Source: Isoetes taiwanensis (taxonomy: Eukaryota; Streptophyta; Lycopodiopsida; Isoetales; Isoetaceae). Taken from it: DNA of 64,000 nt. The stretch spans positions 11,786,546-11,850,545 of the forward strand of contig JAJEKV010000009.1 of NCBI GenBank assembly GCA_021234155.1, given 5' to 3'. Each line of letters opens with the position of its first letter. Position 1 is the stretch's first letter. This document shows positions 1 to 13,130 of the stretch, piece after piece. Both the position numbers and the translations under genes were made by a program. Below the pieces are notes generated by a model. The model searched no databases, was not told where the DNA came from, and saw only the letters and a list, made by a program, of their open reading frames with translations.

Positions 1-3000
1 GCATCACTCACACGTAGTCACATTAATTATCTTGCGGCAGACCCGATATTGACCAAAAAATGCAAAATTGCTCTTATCTAACTGCAGCATTTACCGGAAC
101 ATAATGCTCAAGACTGACAAGTCGCATCGTATAACTGCTCAAAAGCACAACCATAGAAATTTAGACAACTCTTCCAACTCACATTTAATGTAGATATGAC
201 TTACTTACCCTTACCTAACACTACCTTATCAAAGACCCATACCAAAGAGATAAACCCATACCAAAAGCAATTGCAAATAACTATACAAATACAGTTCAAT
301 TTGAAGCCAATAGCTGAGAACCAAACCAAAACCTATACTAGAGATTCATCCATTAAGAAAATATGTATGAAGTACCACATTTCAAACGTTTAGGCACCAT
401 TAGCCTTGTCGCAGAATCGCTTGGGAAGCACCACAATATGTACTTTTAAGATAACCGTGATTTTGAATCGATTACCCTCGAATGGTTAGATCTCATAGTT
501 ATTACCAAAGATTTTATAAATGTATGTTATTCAAACATATAAAAAATGTTTCAAATTTATAGTTAAACCTCAAAGGTATACGATTTTGTTAAAAATTTCT
601 AAACTAAAGCCACAAAATCAATGACTTGATAGAAGAGTTTACAATGGCTAATCCCAATCCAACAATCCTCAAGGGCGCTGAAAAGTTGGCTAAAGTCCCT
701 CCAACACACCCCGGCACCGGAGGATAAAAGTTCGCCAATATTTTTATTTTTATTTTTACCACCAAGACTGCGCATTTTAAGGCCATTATTTTTATTTTTA
801 TTTTAAGCCCACGCAAGATCAGGCAATCTTAGTACAGAATACCGCCACACACCGCCCCTTAGAGACAACACTAGAAGGATGGGACAACCCGCTTGGGGAA
901 TCTCCTGTAAACGTTTGAACTTAAATAGAAGGTATGTGGCAACAACAAGATGGGAGAGTAGCAAATGAAATGGGAGATGCAGGGACCGGGTCAAGAGGAA
1001 AGTGTGTTTGATAAGCTAGTAGGAAGGAAATGGCGAGGTTGCATTGACACCACTGAAGTTTCACCATGCAAGAAGTATGCATAAAGATTTGGGAAGCCTG
1101 TTGCAAAAGTAACGGTGAGATCCTCTATGATGGAAGAAACCCAGTGTGATTTGATTTGTTAGCTGCCTGCTACGCTTATAAGGTATTGTGGATTGCATTT
1201 TTGTTTACACGTTGTGCATTCTATGAAAGGGGTTTAGAAGGAAAAACTAAAAATTAGATCTCATTCATGAATTGAAGCCTCCATTTGTGAGGAAAGTGAA
1301 GGATGTGAAAGCATGCTGGTTGTGTGCACCACATGACTGGGGATTTGGTTAGACAAGCACCAACAAAGACAAGGTTAGATGCAAAACTATGAAGCTTGAA
1401 GGAGGGAGTGTGAAGTTGTGATCGTAAGTTTTATAAATATATAGAACAGAGCGGTGCATGAACTTTAGGGGTTTGAACCAGATTGTAGTATGTACATCCA
1501 TTTAGTAGTGGCATGTAATTTTGACATGAAAGACTTAGGTGGCAACATTTTTGAGTTGGAACGATGTGCATGAACACATTCTGAAAAGTCTACAACACAC
1601 CACCGCCCTTGCTCAATGATGTTGCAACAAGAAGCCGTAACCAAAGAGTGCCAGCTAGTTAGCAAGTCGTGAGCAAAAGAGGAGGCAAGCAGCAAAGAAG
1701 CTACTTCAACAAAGAAGGTTAATCAAGTCGAAGAACAAGAAAAGACCAAAGAAGGACCAAAAGTCGTGTTTAGATAATAACGAATGGAAAAGGAGGCACC
1801 AATGACTGCTAAAAACAGAAGAAAACAAGGTGACATTGAGAAACCCCAGAAATAAAGAAAACCAAAACACGTAAAATAACAACAAGAATACTATTCATTC
1901 ATCTACACTGATCACAATTCAATCAATTATAGAACTTAAACTTCAAGTGAATGAAACTTGAAAGCACAAACTCTAAAATACGAACAAGAATGCAATTTTG
2001 ATTATAAACTCTGAATTAGCAAAACAAGAAATTAGATTGAAACCTATTATCTTCAAACAATTCAAAGTAGAAACTTAAATTACAACAATTGAAATTTGAA
2101 ACTCAGAATTGTACCCGTAAATCAAAACCAAACTCAATACCAAAATTGTAACTCAAACCTTAAAACGGTAAAAGTTTAATATATTATCGAATACAAAAGG
2201 TTAGATACACAAAAATTCTTCCAATACACGCAGCTAGAGATTAAGATAATTTCAAAATTTCTAAGTTCATAAGCACAGATCATTTCTTTTCTTTCTTGAC
2301 TCTCTCGCCGAAGTACCAACGTGATTTCTTCACCCATGTCATCCGACTCGACACCAATAGCATGAATTGCAGTTAGCCTATCGGACTGCCAAGCACAACC
2401 TTAGCGCACCGAACATCATCCCGCACCGGAAATTAAGGGACAATATGCAATTGAATCAATTCTTTAATTGAAATTGCACCCGCATGTCGGCCGATTTATC
2501 TTCTAGGTTGACATCAAAGTTTTTCCTCGGAAGGGGAGGGGGTAGCACCTGCCAAGAAAGGAATCATCATCGACAAATTCAGCATGCAACAATACCATAG
2601 ATCTATCAAGACACCCTTATCTTTTGTACTATGCAATGGGTACCATCTTACGCCATAAAAAACAAATAATCGGCAAATGTAGAAGAGTTTAACAAATACA
2701 ATTTAATCATTCCAATTAGATAACATACCTTCGATATTCAAGCCCGAGGAGTTCATCACGTAAGAACTTTACATTCTCGACACATGCTAAACTTGGGCAA
2801 TTTTGTAATGTTATCATCCTCTTTCTCATTTTCTTGCGGTACTTACCTTGCAGTTGGTCTGCGAAGAAGATTGTTCAACATTCTTCTTCCTTTTCATTAT
2901 GTTGAATTCCTCGGATTCTTGAGGCTCTTCTTATTGATTCTTGACATGTTCTTCCGGACCTCTTCTTCAACATCAACAATATTCTTGTTCACTCACATGG

Positions 3001-5736
3001 CGAGCTCGACCGAGAAGTGAATGTAACGCCAGATCCACCACAACCCGAAACAATGCAATGCATGGACTCAAGCCGCGTGAGAAAAACAAAAACATGAAAT
3101 TTATGTGTGCACTTCAGCTCAATATGCATAGCATATTCATCCTTTGAAGGAAAAACCACATATCGACAAGTGCTAAGCCCAGAGCTAAAAAGAAAAATTG
3201 TAAATACCCATTGTGATATTAATGGGGTTTACCTTCTTGTAATTAGTGAAGAAATGGGCTGCTCTTGCATGCCACAATTCCATGGCTTGCTCATATGATT
3301 TTTATATCATTCTTTGTCCGTTGATACGTTACGTTATGTTCTTGAATCGTCCTTTCCCATAGAAGAGAGTGTCTTGTCGGTAAGCCTACCAGCACATCTT
3401 CCTCACACTTCATAATAGTTGCTTGGCTTTGCATTTACGGATCTTGACCAAATGTTAATGTCATGTCGATTCTTGTCTTCCTTTTTCTTCTATGGCATCG
3501 GCCAAGCATTTACAAGATACCTCATTTGTAGCCATCTTTGCCCTCTAACCTAAGAGCATCATTTTCCAAATTGCAAAGCTTCCCTTATGCTTCAAACTTT
3601 ATTTCCTCCAATTTCTTAACTTTGTGCAAGAACACTCGTTCATGTGAAAAGTATTCGAGGTGTCCTTTTTAGCCTTCTTCTTCAAGGAGTCTGGTAGGCA
3701 TCGGCAACAAAGGAGGCCCAATTAACTCTAAACTCCTTCTTAGAGCCAATGCGGCCGCTGTGTCTTTGCCAAGCAAATGCAGAGCAAATTGAGTTAAGCA
3801 CCTCATTATTCGGCCTTCTTTTTTGATAAACTTTTGCCACAAGATCAATAATTCCTTCTTAAAGGCTGTGTTTAATCTCCTTCACATTGATCTTTCTGTT
3901 ATGAAGCGAGAACTTTCCATATGGATAAAAGTCGGATTCAGGGACTTATACGCCTTGATCTGCCGGTTTTACGCGAGAAGAGGGTAAACCACGGAAATTT
4001 TAAATTCAAATTACGTTACGGCAAGACCTACAACAAAGATCACATGAATTAGAAAAGGATAGCGAAATAGAAAGAAAAAAAAAAACCAAACTTGCGGTAG
4101 CGGCTCACCTTCGACCTCAGGAATCCATCGAAGAAGCTTAAAGAAATGCGACCGAGCAAGCAAGCAAGCAAGGAATCGATCAAGCAAGGAATCGGCCGAG
4201 CAAGCAAGGAGGCGGTTTGGAATTAAAATGTAAAGGAATTAAAAGTTCTGACACACTCAAATGATTATCTGCATGTTCGATCATTTTGGCGAAATCGATA
4301 AACTACCTTTCTGATACGCACCGGGCCGTGCGACGCTGGTGGCCGTCGCAAAACTTCAATATGCCGTCTGGCACACTTCAAAACTTCAACACTTCAAAAT
4401 TGCGTCTAAGTAAGCAAACCCGGCACCAAAATATAGGTCGCGATGGCGTCTTGAAATTTCAGCGTTTTGTACACCTCAATTAAAAAAACACTCTTGGGCA
4501 CTCCATTCATATCAAATCCAAATAAAAATTTGCTCATACTTGTAAATTAAATATCATAGATAACATATTGTAGATGCAGGTGATGGGCGCAGGTAGTGGG
4601 CCCACCTCCTTCATCCACTGCCTGTTGCTTTTGCCTATACATTCATCTGTACTCTATACCCAGATTGGATCTCGATCGAGCTTCTCTGCCTCAAATCCTA
4701 CTCGATCCGCGATCGATTTCGGTCGAATCTTGCGGATTGGGTCTACATCAGTGCATTTCGAATCCAGAACTAGATGGGGCTTCGATCAAGCTTCAGGCAA
4801 AGCAAACTTCAATTTCATTTCTAATTTCAATTTCAGGTCACCAGCAACGCCAGGGCTTCAACATAGCCATACACCAGGATTTTGGCAGATTGGGTTCTGC
4901 TGCTCCATGCCAGGGTCTTCACAATTTTATGTAATAGGTAAAGGCTAAAGCGAGGCCATTTTAAGCCTAGTAAGGGCTTTGGCGAGCCCTTAGGACGCAA
5001 GCCAGTGCAGGCGGCGGAATGGCTGCTCTTAACTTCTCTTATAAAGGAACATATGACGATATTTCGGCGCTCCTCCTTGATCGTTGAAGCTGAAACATTC
5101 AAGAAATTCCTCTTAGAAATTAGATGACCATTAAGCGGACTATTGCTGGATATAAAATGGGCTGTAATCTTAAGAAATATTGTCATCTGTTCCTTTATGT
5201 TACAGGGCTTTCAGGGCTAGGTGGCATCATCACCAACAGAAGGGCTCTGATGCGGGGGTTTGGTTAAGTTAGTAAGTTGGATTTCTGCCGTCCCTCCTTG
5301 CCACATGCCGATTTGAGTTAGGACCAATTTAGCCCCAAGAAGAGGGAATCAGATTGGTAAGCAGCGGGTTTGTTTGTATGGTCTCACACCATGACCAGAT
5401 GGACTTGATCCAAAAATTCTAATGCTACTATCATGAACGTGCTACACTAGTTCCTCGGGCTTTGGAACCAATTGATTCCACCGCTCTCTGCAGCCGAACA
5501 CGACTTTTTATCGCCTGCAATGTTAGAAGGTAAACAATTGCTTCAAATACTAATTATGCTTTCTTTCAAGGTCCTGCCAAATTGTCTTACAGAGCTGTCA
5601 TCCTTAAATAGATGCCATTATACAAACAGACAAGGTCACATATACAGATGGTAGGGTACAGACAGATGAGCAGATTGCATACTAGTCACATCCAAATTCT
5701 GAACAACATGCAACTATACACGGTGCAGCTTTAGGT
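1..5736. other. intergenic, no recognised gene
   Basis: I see no conserved protein or RNA gene here. Both strands are rich in stops. Between about 2.8 and 3.8 kb the minus strand has short, coding-looking, glutamate/lysine-rich stretches broken by stops, which could be an old pseudogene, but I recognise no family. Around 4155-4212 there is a simple repeat built on AAGCAAGCAAGG-type units. A 124-codon ORF at 4574-4948 (+) has no recognisable domain and overlaps another open frame, so I do not call it a gene. Confidence 0.5.
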
Positions 5737-6745
5737 GAAGTGGTAGGTTAGGATGAATGAATACACCCTAATTGTATGCATAAAAGACCTAGAAACATAC
5801 ATACAATTATTTGATGCTACAAGGATCAACCACTCCATGTACACCAACAATTAGATCTTATGGACAAAGACCATGTACACCCTTAGGAAAGATATATAGA
5901 GTCATACTTTTTGTGTTTTAAAGATATTCTTTTTTGTGTAGTGCATAACAAGTTTAATAAAATACCTAAGTGTACGTTTTTTATTGAGAATTTTTTGTTT
6001 GTTGAATCATGTTTTTCTTATAAAGAAAAAACATGATATCTTGCAAGGCTTGTTGTTAAGGGGTAGGTCATGGTGTATGTGGATGAACTTACAAGCATAT
6101 ACATCATGCTTCTTCCATCATATTTTTTTTTACATAGTTCAACTTTTTAAATTAGGGTTTTAACATCAATAGCATAGATGGGCATTATTTAGGATATTTA
6201 AGTGTGAGTAATAAAACAAACAAAACTTGAACTCTACTTGTAGATTGGATGTTCTATATCAACATATGTGAATATAATTTCATTAAATATTATAATAATT
6301 GCAACATTTTGCACTTTGTTGCACATATATGGTATGAGTGGAGCAATTTTTGTTCAGTTGAAGTGGTAGGTAGGATGAATGAAACATACCATAATTCTAT
6401 ACGTAAAATACCAATAGATAAAAAACACTTCTAAGCTTGATGCTCATGAAGCCATCAACCAATACACACACCAGTTAGATTCACAGACAAAATACAATGT
6501 ATAACCAGAGGAAAAACATATAGAATTATACTTTTGGTGCTTCAAATATATTCTTTCCCATGTGGTGCATAACGAGTCTAATACAGTACGTAATTGTACG
6601 ATTTTTATTCATAAATCTTTTGTTTGTTGGATCATGCTTCTACTATCCTATGTTTTACATGGTTGGGCTTTTTAAATTAAGGTCTGATAACATGGATAGT
6701 AAGAATGGACATGCTTTAGGATATTTCATGAATGGATTTATGTAT
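5737..6745 (+). repeat. diverged tandem duplication upstream of HEN1
   Basis: Two direct copies, about 5737-6215 and 6355-6745, are offset by roughly 620 bp. Both carry the same ordered landmarks: GAAGTGGTAGG, then GGATGAATGAA, a TGCATAAC-centred block, a TTTTGTTTGTTG block, TTTTTAAATTA and finally GGATATTT. Similarity is patchy, with many substitutions and small gaps, so the duplication is old. It ends only about 230 bp before the HEN1 start codon. No ORF of interest is present; one copy may be part of an unidentified mobile element. Confidence 0.6.
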
Positions 6746-6973
6746 ACGATCAGTATATGTCAAAATTCTACATAAATTCTACATAGGGTATGTATATGTC
6801 AAGTATATCAATTTAGTACGCCACAAATTCTGAGCCGCATAAATCATACGCTTGGTTTCCTCTACCAGTATTTTGATGTATTATTTTTGAAGCACAAAGA
6901 TTTCATAATCGTTGCCCTAACATAGCTAGGCCTAGCAATGTTTTCATAAGATGTAAGCGAGGGAAGGTTGGCT

Positions 6974-9900
6974 ATGGCGACTCCCAAAGCCAAGTTAAAT
7001 CAGATATTCACAAGATCAACACAGCAGCCTGAGTACGTCACATGTGCCGAAGCTCCCGCCACCACACCCCCTGAACTAGGCCTTTCTTCTCCCTCGGCCC
7101 CTCCTGCTCCTCACAGTTTTTTCTACTGCACTTTGAAGCTCCCGAATGGCGTTACCGTAGTATCTAATCCATGCAGGCGGAAAAAAGAAGCAGAACAAGA
7201 TGCTGCATGCAAAGCACTAGCTCAGGTTTGCAATTGCTTCATTTTTTCCAAAATGCTATATGTTAGAAGGTGAATTGGGAATCTTAACATCACAACAAAT
7301 TATGCACATCATTATAGTGACTGCAATTCATATATCTATTCGTATTAGCAACACAATTAACAGAAAAGATTTATTTCCGATGATCACTTAATCAAATTCT
7401 CATGCGCATGTGTAGCTCCATCAAACCAGCTCTAGACACGGAAGTTTTTGATGGAATAACATAGATATATGGTGCATATTGGCCACATCTTTGTAGGTTT
7501 GAGTAGTCTTCAGACTGATCCAAAATTGGGAGGATTGAGGGCCAAATGCTGTGCTGTTTGTGGAGAAAATTAGTGTAAGAGCAGCACTGAGATACCAAAA
7601 ACGATGTAGGTTTAGCATGGATTTTCGTGGTCATTTCACATTATATATAAAAGGTAGTGATAGTTGCGTTGATAGAGATCTCGACATCTTACCTTATTTG
7701 AACAATTTGAGACACTTCACTTCACTTCATTTCTATTCGATTTGTATGATTGACCATATTTGTCTCGTGGTTGTGGAATCGTTAAAAATTTCACAAGTCA
7801 CAAAGTTAAGAAGTAAGTTCTTAAGGTTACTCTATTGAAGCTTATGGTCAAAGCTGAAGTTCAATTTTCCTTATGCGTTTTCGAAATCTCTTCCGTTATG
7901 GCGCAGATGGGCAGGCCGTTTGTGCAGCAGGATTCACCTGGAATTCTTTCTGTACACGAAATTTGGACTGCTCTGAAGAACCGTGTTGTAGCTGCATTTT
8001 CTGTTCAGGTGCCTTCTTTCACCATTATGTAGTCATATCATATTGGCATTAGCCTGGTTGTTATGGTGATAATGAATTATCTGGTGTTTGGAAGCCTCTA
8101 TCACTATTTTATAGATCTGGAAGTTCTGTAGCTTTAAACATGAACAATGCACACCTTATTAAGCAGTTGTTCTTGAACTAATCTTTGAGTTGGGAATGAT
8201 GTTCTGTTCTTTTTAGTTGCAAATAATAATTTTTCATTGACTTATACACCTTTATTATATGAGCGCATAACAGAATATTCATATTGAAGCTTGAATAATG
8301 TTAGCCTTGTCTTGCTCATGAGACTACATTCTGAAATTTTAAAAAAGTATCAGACAAAGAACTGTCATATTAATATCCATACTGCAGAGAATTGGTGCAT
8401 ATTTGAGTTCTGCCTTTGGACATAGTCATTTGACCTGATTTAGAAAGGAAGACTTCATAAAATGACTAAATTTCTAGAAGCAACAACAGATATTTGCCAT
8501 AGCTGTAGCAAACTAGTAAGAAGCCTTTTTTCTTGATACTGGTTGTGATAAAATAGCAATAAATAAGAAATGGAAAAATGATTAATTAAATATGATATTT
8601 ATGTTAATCACCGGTCTTTTATGTGGAAAGAATGAACCAAAATCATGTCTTGTTGGAAATGTAAGGTTCCAGAGATGTTATTACTGCCATTGAGTTGTAT
8701 AATAAAATGGAGCACTCTATTTATATGTAAAAATATATGCTTCATGGGATATTTCAGCTTAAAACTTGCTGGAAGTAGTTTAAGATATTCTGTATCATGA
8801 TTTAGTTGAAGTTGCATCCTGTTGACTTATCTCTTGCATTAGTACTTAACAGTGAGTAGCCTGGGGGATGATGCAGTGTGTGTTAAACTACAAACCATTG
8901 ATGGAGCATTTTAGAGCGGCAGTTCAGAGATCCGGGCAAGTGCCAGCTACAGTCCTTGCTGCTCTGGATACCAAAATTATCAGCTTATGCAAAGCTTTAG
9001 ATAAGTCTATTGATGAGGATCCAGCACAGGCAGTCACATTGGTCTGTAGAGCAGCGAGAGAATGCACTGCTCTTAAGTGTGAAGATGATGGTTTATGGAT
9101 CGGCAGAGTGGAATCATATCCCGAAGAAGTGAGGCATGAACTTTTACGAATAAATTTAGAACCTGGGGACCCTCTTGAGAACTCTCTCGTAGAGAGTGGG
9201 GTACTTGTGAATGGAAGTTGCACTTATCAATTTGAAGCCGTTTATATTCCCTGTCTTCAGGAGAAGAGTGTTACGAGTATTCCGCTTAAATTGAATCCAA
9301 ATGAATATTACATGGATGTATTGGCACATAAGCTAGGTTTGAATGATGCTGGCCACGTCATGATTTCAAGGTAGACCAATCAAGCGTTTCATTCTTATAT
9401 TTTTTAATTTGTGGTGTAGTTCCTAATTTGTTAGTTGGAAGTTGTGGATGTTATTAACTGTCTATGTTAAAATTGCATGCCATCAACTCCAGAAAGTTTT
9501 AAGCTATTTAATTTGTTACGTAATAGGTCCATTCCAAAAGCTCCTTCTGGCACGCGCCTATACTGGCCACTAAGGCTGCATGAAGATGCTCATGAAGCAA
9601 AGCTGCACAGGAATAGAAGGGCCAGTATATTGTTGGGATATCCAGTCTTTGGTGATGCGATTCTTACTGCAGTTGGATCGACCTGGAAATCAGAAGGGAG
9701 GATGTCTGTGGAGAATGTATCACTTGGATGCTATTATAGGTAATTTGACATTCCAGTAACTTTCTTGTATGGATACCTTGATGTATGATGCTTTACACAA
9801 CACAAAAGTGATGATTCCATATTTGATAGGCTATTACTGGGGCGATCACCTGAAGGATTTTACAAGCTTTCTAGAGGAGCTGTCTTAGTGTCTGAGTTAC

Positions 9901-12084
9901 CTGCATCTTATACATCCAAATTTCAGTGGCGTGGACCAATGCCTCGCTCGATACTCACTGAATTTTGCCATCAACTTCACCTCGATGAGCCTACTTTGTC
10001 TATTTTAGGCAATGAACACTTGATAACTATAGCTTCATTGAATGGGACATGTGACAAGTGTGTGAAACAGACTGATTGCCATAATGCAAATGAGGCTCAA
10101 CATCTCTCCGAGAATCAGAATGACGATCTTGGAATTTCTGGGCCATTTACATGTCAACTAAAAATGCAAGTTAGAAGTTATGTTCTAGAGTGCAGTTCAG
10201 AACAATCATATCGAAACCGTAATGATGCTATTCAGAGTGCATGTTGGAAGGCCTTGCTTCAATTATCGCAGGCTCTAGACAACGGCGTTGGACATTGGAG
10301 CTCTATTGGTGAACCTAAGAAGCACATAGCCCCTAGAGAGAATTCCCAGATGCATGATATATCACAAAACTGGGAGATTATATGTGGTGAAGAAAGTAGT
10401 AAAAGACCTCCTGCAGGATCAGTAGTTAGTATTGCTTATGATGTTCATTTAGTTGGAGAAGGCATGGATGAGCAGATTGAAACGAATGAAGATTTTGACT
10501 TTGAAATCGGCAGTGGGGCAGTAATAGGAATGCTTGATGCATGTGTCTCAAGCTTATTTGTTGGTCAAACTGCACAATTCTCGATGCAACCTTTTCCAAA
10601 TGAGTTACTGTATGCCTCTTGTCAGGAGATCATAAATAAAATTCGTAACCTCAACCCGGGTACTGGAATTTTTCTTAATAATGTAATCTATCGTTGTGCT
10701 CACAATGTTACTTTCTTGCAGTTCTAGAGGACTTCAGACTGGATTTTACTGTAACTTTAAAAAGCTTCCTCGAAGCACCAGAGGAGAGAATGGAGTCTGC
10801 ATTTTTCTCACCTCCTTTGTCTAGACAACGCATAGATTTTGCTGTGAATCTGATAAGAGAGTCACAAGCCACCTCTTTGGTAAGGGCTAAACATCATGGC
10901 AAGGTTATGGTGTTTGGTAAGGGCTAACATCATAGCAAGGTTAACGATGGAAAATCTTCTGGAATGAACACATTCATAGATAACTTTATATTATTCTGCT
11001 ATTTATTGAACTCGAAGTCTAACTTTAAAAGTATGCATTTATTCTTTATAGCAAAAGATGCATATATTCTTTATTTCAAAAAGTGGACGTTAACTCAGTT
11101 TACAACCCCACATAGAACGTCTTAGATTAGAGATACTATATTATGTATGTAAAGTGTACATTTTGCCATGTATACAACTGCATCTTTTCTGGGAACTTTG
11201 ATGTTAACCAGCATGTTGCTTTTTTATTACTATCAATTTTGCAGGTTGACCTTGGTTGTGGATCTGGAAGTTTTTTGGATGCGATATTTGAGTGTCAAAC
11301 GAACCTTGCTCATATTGTTGGCGTAGATATTTCACCAAAAAGTCTTGTCAGAGCAGCAAAGGTAATTACACCTAATTCTTTACTATTTTGGATGGCTTCT
11401 CTTGGTTTTTCTGGGATAAAAGATTTCTCTTGCTGTTGCAGTCTCTCCAGGGAAAGATTAGTAAGAATCATCAGAATACCCATCTCGAGGATGTCTTGTT
11501 GTATGAAGGATCAATTGCAGAACCAGATTCCAGATTGTATGATTATGACATTGCAACTTGCATTGAGGTTGGCTTTATTTTCTTATTTAAGCCATTTTGT
11601 TCTGTTTTGGGCTAAGCATTGGCTATTCCAGGTTGTGGAACATATGGATCCAGATCCCCTATTAAAAGTTGGGGAAAGTATTTTGGGCACCATGTCACCC
11701 AAAGTACTTGTTCTCTCGACCCCTAACATAGAATATAATAAGATCTTGCAAGGTATTTCTAACAAGTTTAATCAGAAAGTTGAAGATCCCGAACAGAAAG
11801 ACCCAAATGAAAGTGCAAATTCATTAGCTATCAAACTCAGAAATGATGATCATCGTTTTGAGTGGACACGGGCTGAATTTTGTACATGGGCTTCGGGAAT
11901 AGCAGCCCAGTTTGGGTATAGTGTGGATTTTACAGGTGTTGGCAAATCATCAGATGAGGATCCTGGATTTGCATCACAGATAGCGATTTTCAGGCGGCTG
12001 CAATCAAAGGTTAATTCAGAATCGAAGACTCCACCACAATTGCCAGCTTACAAAGAAGTGTGGAAATGGTCAGTCTTAAGTTAA
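6974..12084 (+). CDS. HEN1: small RNA 2'-O-methyltransferase HEN1
   Basis: HEN1 adds a methyl group to the 2'-OH of the 3'-terminal nucleotide of plant miRNA and siRNA duplexes, protecting them from uridylation and decay. I place nine coding exons: 6974-7225, 7907-8008, 8877-9370, 9527-9739, 9830-10659, 10722-10879, 11245-11361, 11442-11567, 11632-12084. All introns are GT-AG and the joined frame is open for 914 codons, close to the usual plant length (about 940). Visible order: double-stranded RNA-binding domain (about 1-84), La-like middle region, second RNA-binding region (about 458-505), FKBP-like domain starting near residue 550, C-terminal methyltransferase. The SAM-binding loop is VDLGCGSGSF (from residue 684). 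The family's Mg2+ ligands match E764, E767 and H768 (CIEVVEHM) and H838 (NDDHRFEW). The first in-frame ATG is used. Intron 5 is only 62 bp. Intron 6 begins with a duplicated donor site. The frame and catalytic residues argue for a functional gene. Confidence 0.95.
10877..10950 (+). repeat. 37-bp duplication of the HEN1 intron 6 donor
   Basis: The end of exon 6 and the start of intron 6 (TTTGGTAAGGGCTAA, then CATCATGGCAAGGTTA) recur 37 bp downstream with small differences. There are thus two near-identical 5' splice sites, at 10880 and 10917. Only the first keeps the frame into the SAM-binding exon at 11245. The second would add 37 nt and shift the frame. Confidence 0.8.
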
Positions 12085-12889
12085 ATTATATTGCCCATGT
12101 TTTAAGCATCATCACCCCTTTTCTATTTTGGGGGAGGGCATGCATAGGGGTTTCTTAATTTAATTCAGCGTTTTATTGCAATCCCTTAAAGGTCCGTTAT
12201 TGTTGATCAAGATCAATTAACCTGCATAACATAACAAATTTGCGTGGCACCATTTTTAGCGAATCAACTTGGCCAATTATCAAGCATGGAAGTTGGCTTG
12301 TTTATCTTTAGCCCCTCTATACTCGAAGCTTCAACTTGCGAGTATTTGCTTGGGCCTTAGAAGTTGTTGCTAAGTCTTGGTAGCAGTACCACCAAGATTT
12401 TTCCGTGTATTAGGGAAAATTCAATTTGAGAAAATTCCTGCAGGGACTTTCTCGACGCGGTCAATGGAATATTCCCAAGAATGTTTGAGGTGAATTTTAA
12501 GAAAAACTTTTAAAGAGCGAATTTCCTTGGGCGTAATAACACAGTTCAAATTTCCACAGCTTGCTTCTCACCCTTTTTCCTTTGCTTTGCGGCCTGCTTC
12601 TCGCCCAGAATCAAGGTCTCAAAATCCTCTTCCAGCTAGAATAGGGCAAAATCTTGTGCATTTTTGAAAGACGTATCACCAAAGATTGCACCAATGAAAC
12701 CTTGGAAGCCCTGTTCTGGACGTTCTGATGCCATAGCCATGCTCCGAATTCTTTAACCAAGCCAGGTACCTATTGCTGGCTCTCTGCTTTGAGTCCTTGA
12801 ACCAAGCCGAGTACAGTGTTGCCAAAACAGAGCTCCTTCGTTCCGCCCGTCTCCTTGAAGGTTGTTTTGAAGAACAGAATAAAATAAAG
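12085..12889. other. HEN1 downstream region
   Basis: The first few hundred bases probably hold the HEN1 3' UTR, but no polyadenylation signal can be fixed. From about 12.5 to 12.8 kb the minus strand has a short lysine/glutamine-rich open stretch interrupted by stops, with no family I recognise. Confidence 0.4.
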
Positions 12890-12950
12890 TTTTAGACATC
12901 CACGGAGACCAATTGGCCTATGGGACTCGAACAGGAGGCATAGCAAGCGT

Positions 12951-13020
12951 ATTACTGTCCAAGTTAAAAACCCCTTCCCAGTCCTAAAGGGTTGTTTGGG
13001 GAAAAAACCGTGACAGGAAT
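12951..13020. repeat. hairpin motif shared by several elements, copy 1
   Basis: Outer arms are TTACTGTC and GACAGGAA. Inside lie GTTAAAAACCCC and GGGGAAAAAACC blocks. The same arrangement recurs at 27027-27092, 35879-35958 and 39015-39098. The flank CCTATGGGAC before it is also shared with the 27-kb copy. Confidence 0.7.
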
Positions 13021-13036
13021 AGGTTTGTTGTCAAAC

Positions 13037-13130
13037 TGTACAAATATAAATACAAATTTATATCATTGGGGACAGAAATATGTACAAATATAAATACAAA
13101 TTTATATCATTGGGGACAGAAATATGTACA
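13037..13130. repeat. 44-bp tandem repeat in LINE 3' tail
   Basis: Two perfect or near-perfect copies of a 44-bp unit start at 13037 and 13081 (unit begins TGTACAAATATAAATAC and ends GGGGACAGAAATA), followed by a 6-bp partial third copy. Confidence 0.85.

Noticed and set aside
4574-4948. 124-codon ORF at 4.6 kb
   Set aside because: No domain, overlapping open frame on the same strand, no paralogue or splice context; cannot be told from chance.
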